From Larix sibirica (lineage: Eukaryota > Streptophyta > Pinopsida > Pinales > Pinaceae), in assembly GCA_004151065.3 (NCBI GenBank), contig NWUY0300047477.1:12523-22739 (forward strand): a DNA stretch of 10,217 nt, given 5' to 3'. Shown one piece after another: positions 8,431-10,217 of this stretch; position 1 is the first letter of the stretch; each line of letters opens with the position of its first letter. The notes beneath the pieces were generated by a model, which was given only the letters and a program-made list of their open reading frames with translations, was not told the DNA's origin and ran no database searches. Both the position numbers and the translations under genes were made by a program.

Positions 8431-9316
8431 CCAAATGCTTACAAGATGTGTGATTGGGCATGGCTCATTGCAAAATTGGAAAAAAGGCTATTGATTTGGA
8501 GTCACTGCTGGCTATCTAGAGCTAGGCGCTTGGTACACATAAAATCTTTCTTGGAGGCCATCTCGGTATATTGGATGTCCTTGGCATGGACTCCCATGGG
8601 CATACAGGAAAAAGCTCGCAAACTCTGCTTCCACTTTCTTTGGTCGGGGCACTCCGAACAACACACGGCGCCCTGGGTTAAATGGAAACGCCTAGCACTG
8701 CCGAAATCACTAGGGGGCTAGAGCCTTAAACATATTCATATGTTTGCAACCTCACTTGTGGCTAAGGTGGGCTAGTGGATTCTCTCATCCGAAAAATTTG
8801 TGGACAAAGGTTGTAATACAAAAATATATTGCCCCTAATACGTTACTACACTGGATACGAACTCCCACAAAGCCTCACAATGGCATGTTTGTCATCTGGA
8901 AAGCGATACTGAACTCCCTTCCACTTATCTCTCAGGGTCTTGCTTGGAAGGTGGGCAATGGAACAAATATTCGTATTGGCGCTTATCCTTGGCTAGGGTG
9001 CAATAATCGACATATCCTACAGGAACCTATTATACATTTTCTCCATCAACATGGGTATTTTCATTTCTCACAAATTGCCTATCCCTATACTACAAATTTC
9101 TGGCACCAAGGGTGGCTTTCTCCGAAGGTTCTAAATCTGCCTGAGGATCTACACAATCAATGGAATGAATACCTCATTGCACTCAGATTATCACTCGCCT
9201 GCATCTCTGACACTTCCGATGCACTCATCTGGGCATCCTCTTCCGACGGTTGTTACTCTCTGAAGCTTGGATATAAACTATTAATGGAAATAAAGCAACA
9301 ACAAGTTGAACCACAG

Positions 9317-9511
9317 TGGTGGTGGAAAAAACTCTGGAAGTCACACTGTCCATCTAAAAAAAAAAAAATTATGTGGTGCACTCTCTCTAACCGGATCCCT
9401 ACCTGGGACCGAATTAAGAACAAGAATATTGAGGGACCGGGTTGGTGTACTCTGTGTAGACAGGATGAAGAAAATATCCCACACCTCTTCCTACACTGTT
9501 TATTCACGAAA
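9317..9511 (+). other. zf-RVT zinc-binding domain of ORF2
   Basis: The segment from WWWKKLWKS through IPTWDRIKNK to WCTLCRQDEENIPHLFLHC matches the zf-RVT domain found between RT and RNase H in plant LINEs. Candidate zinc ligands are the cysteines of CTLC (9446-9457) and the HLFLHC His and Cys (to 9499). An A13 run (9356-9368) encodes four lysines. TAG 9512 follows at once, at a place where LINEs often read on through K-x-V-W. Confidence 0.85.
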
Positions 9512-9545
9512 TAGGTTTGGTCGGAATTGAAAAATATACACACCT

Positions 9546-10217
9546 ACTGGGCTTTGGACTGGACAAGCTGTTGAAGAGGCTTGGAAACGCTGGTTCGACT
9601 CCCCAAACACTTCATATATTCGAGCTCTCCCAATGATCGTCATATGGGGTATTTGGCTCGCACGGAATCACCAAATCTTTCAGGACAGGGCCACCACCCC
9701 CTCCATCCTGGTGAACCACTGCCTCACTATACTCTCCCATTTTCCCCAAGAAAAATCTCCACCCATTCCCCGTCAACCCACTGCTGAAATTATCACTCCA
9801 AACATCCCCTGGGCCTTTTTTGACGGTGCCTCACAAAACAACATTTGTGGAGGGGGCGCCATTCTTTATCTCTCTGATACTCATTTTTACAAGATTCAAA
9901 TGGGGCTGGGCAATGGCACAAACAATTTTGCTGAACTATTCGCTTTAAAATTGCTGCTCCGTTTTGCGCTGGATTTACATTGCACTCACTTACAAGTCTT
10001 TGGTGACTCCATGATCATCATAAACTGGATAACTAAACTTCAGAGGTGTCACAAACTGTTTCTGAACACTATTCTTGAGGAGACTCTGCACATCACTGAG
10101 ACGTTTGACATTTTCTCTTGCAAACATGTTTACAGGGAGCAGAACATGGTGGCAGATCTCATGTCAAAGCAGGGGCTGACTCTGCCACTTGGACAGTGGA
10201 AAATTCTGGAACAGGAA
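9546..10217 (+). other. RNase H domain of ORF2, open to window edge
   Basis: A frame of 224 codons with no stop runs to the last base. It begins TGQAVEEAWKRWF, has an IVIWGIWLARN block typical of the plant LINE zf-RVT to RNase H connector, then a plant-type RNase H: FFDGAS (Asp 9822-9824), NNFAELFALKLLL (Glu 9933-9935), VFGDSMIII (Asp 10005-10007) and NMVADLMSKQG (Asp 10155-10157). All four DEDD catalytic positions are present. The domain would remove the RNA strand of the RNA-DNA hybrid. It has no start codon of its own, being part of ORF2. Confidence 0.92.

Larger units (their letters stand above)
4067..10217 (+). mobile_element. L1-clade plant LINE (non-LTR retrotransposon), decayed, 3' end outside window
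   Basis: Two overlapping + strand reading frames have the domain order of plant L1 elements. ORF1 has DUF4283-like and CCHC domains; ORF2 has an APE-type endonuclease, RT, zf-RVT finger and RNase H. The endonuclease, rather than a restriction-like enzyme, and the ORF1 type place it with L1. The listed start is the ORF1 ATG; the true 5' end is upstream, probably within about 4005-4066. The copy carries nine in-frame stops and about four frameshifts but no large internal loss: every expected domain is present in order. Base composition is clearly richer in G and C than the AT-rich flank. It is non-autonomous as it stands, though related copies could be active. Confidence 0.93.
6137..10217 (+). 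pseudogene. LINE ORF2 (endonuclease-RT-RNase H polyprotein), broken and partial
   Basis: ORF2p would nick the target DNA and reverse-transcribe the element RNA from the nick. Domains in order: APE-type endonuclease (6137 to about 6830), a linker (to about 7500), RT (about 7500-8430), a thumb-like connection, the zf-RVT finger (9317-9511) and RNase H (about 9807-10185). Reading order: the frame of 6137 to about 6790; the frame of 6796 to about 8785; the frame of about 8788 to about 9540; then the frame of 9546 to the window end. Frameshifts lie near 6785-6796, 8780-8790 and 9515-9546. In-frame stops are TGA 6503, TAG 6683, TGA 6922, TAG 8155, TAG 8719, TAG 8773 and TAG 9512. Catalytic motifs of each enzyme domain are still legible. 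No stop follows RNase H within the window, so the C-terminus is outside. Confidence 0.9.

Noticed and set aside
9581-9787. 68-codon frame in the region before RNase H.
   Set aside because: It is out of phase with the 224-codon RNase H frame, which carries the recognisable residues.
1-10217. Search for CRISPR-like arrays, tRNA or rRNA genes and host genes.
   Set aside because: No regularly spaced repeats, no tRNA cloverleaf pattern noticed and no host protein wording; everything recognisable is retroelement.

Overview
This is plant nuclear DNA made mostly of decayed retrotransposons; no host gene is recognisable. The assignment to a land plant, probably a seed plant with a large repeat-rich genome (a conifer is possible but unproven), rests on two element types. 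One is a Copia relic with plant-type reverse transcriptase (RT) and RNase H wording. The other is an L1-type LINE whose ORF1 carries a DUF4283-like domain plus a CCHC knuckle, and whose ORF2 ends in a zf-RVT finger and a plant-type RNase H. All recognisable coding matter reads on the + strand. One base (526) is undetermined.

Layout: 1-1060 is non-coding, with an unusually dense cluster of inverted repeats (411-589), a TATA-like box (650) and a purine-rich leader-like stretch containing a perfect 9-bp hairpin (854-878). It may be an LTR or solo LTR, but no termini were found. 1061-1569 is AT-rich with nothing recognisable. About 1570-2705 is a Copia pol relic (late RT and RNase H), full of stops and frameshifts. 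2706 to about 3460 may be its 3' LTR, with two tandem duplications near the start and a TATA-like box at 3287. About 3460-4066 is anonymous spacer that must contain the LINE's 5' end.

4067 to the window edge is a nearly complete L1-clade LINE. ORF1 (4067-6140) has an unrecognised N-terminal region, a DUF4283-like domain, a CCHC knuckle, a Pro/Thr/Ser-rich linker and a short helical-looking tail. It is broken by TAA 5276, TAG 5417 and a frameshift near 5517. ORF2 (6137 onward) holds an APE-type endonuclease, RT, zf-RVT finger and RNase H, spread over all three + frames by seven stops and three frameshifts. The ORF1 stop and ORF2 start overlap as ATGA. The last 224 codons, covering RNase H, are an uninterrupted frame running off the window, so the 3' UTR, poly(A) tail and target-site duplication lie outside.

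In an active relative, ORF1p would bind element RNA. ORF2p would nick the target, reverse-transcribe from the nick and probably remove the RNA strand with its own RNase H. This copy cannot make either full-length protein by conventional translation. I see no new biological system. The points most worth a second look are the ATGA junction, the inverted-repeat cluster at 411-589, the kinds of stop codon in the LINE, and the ORF1 C-terminal tail.
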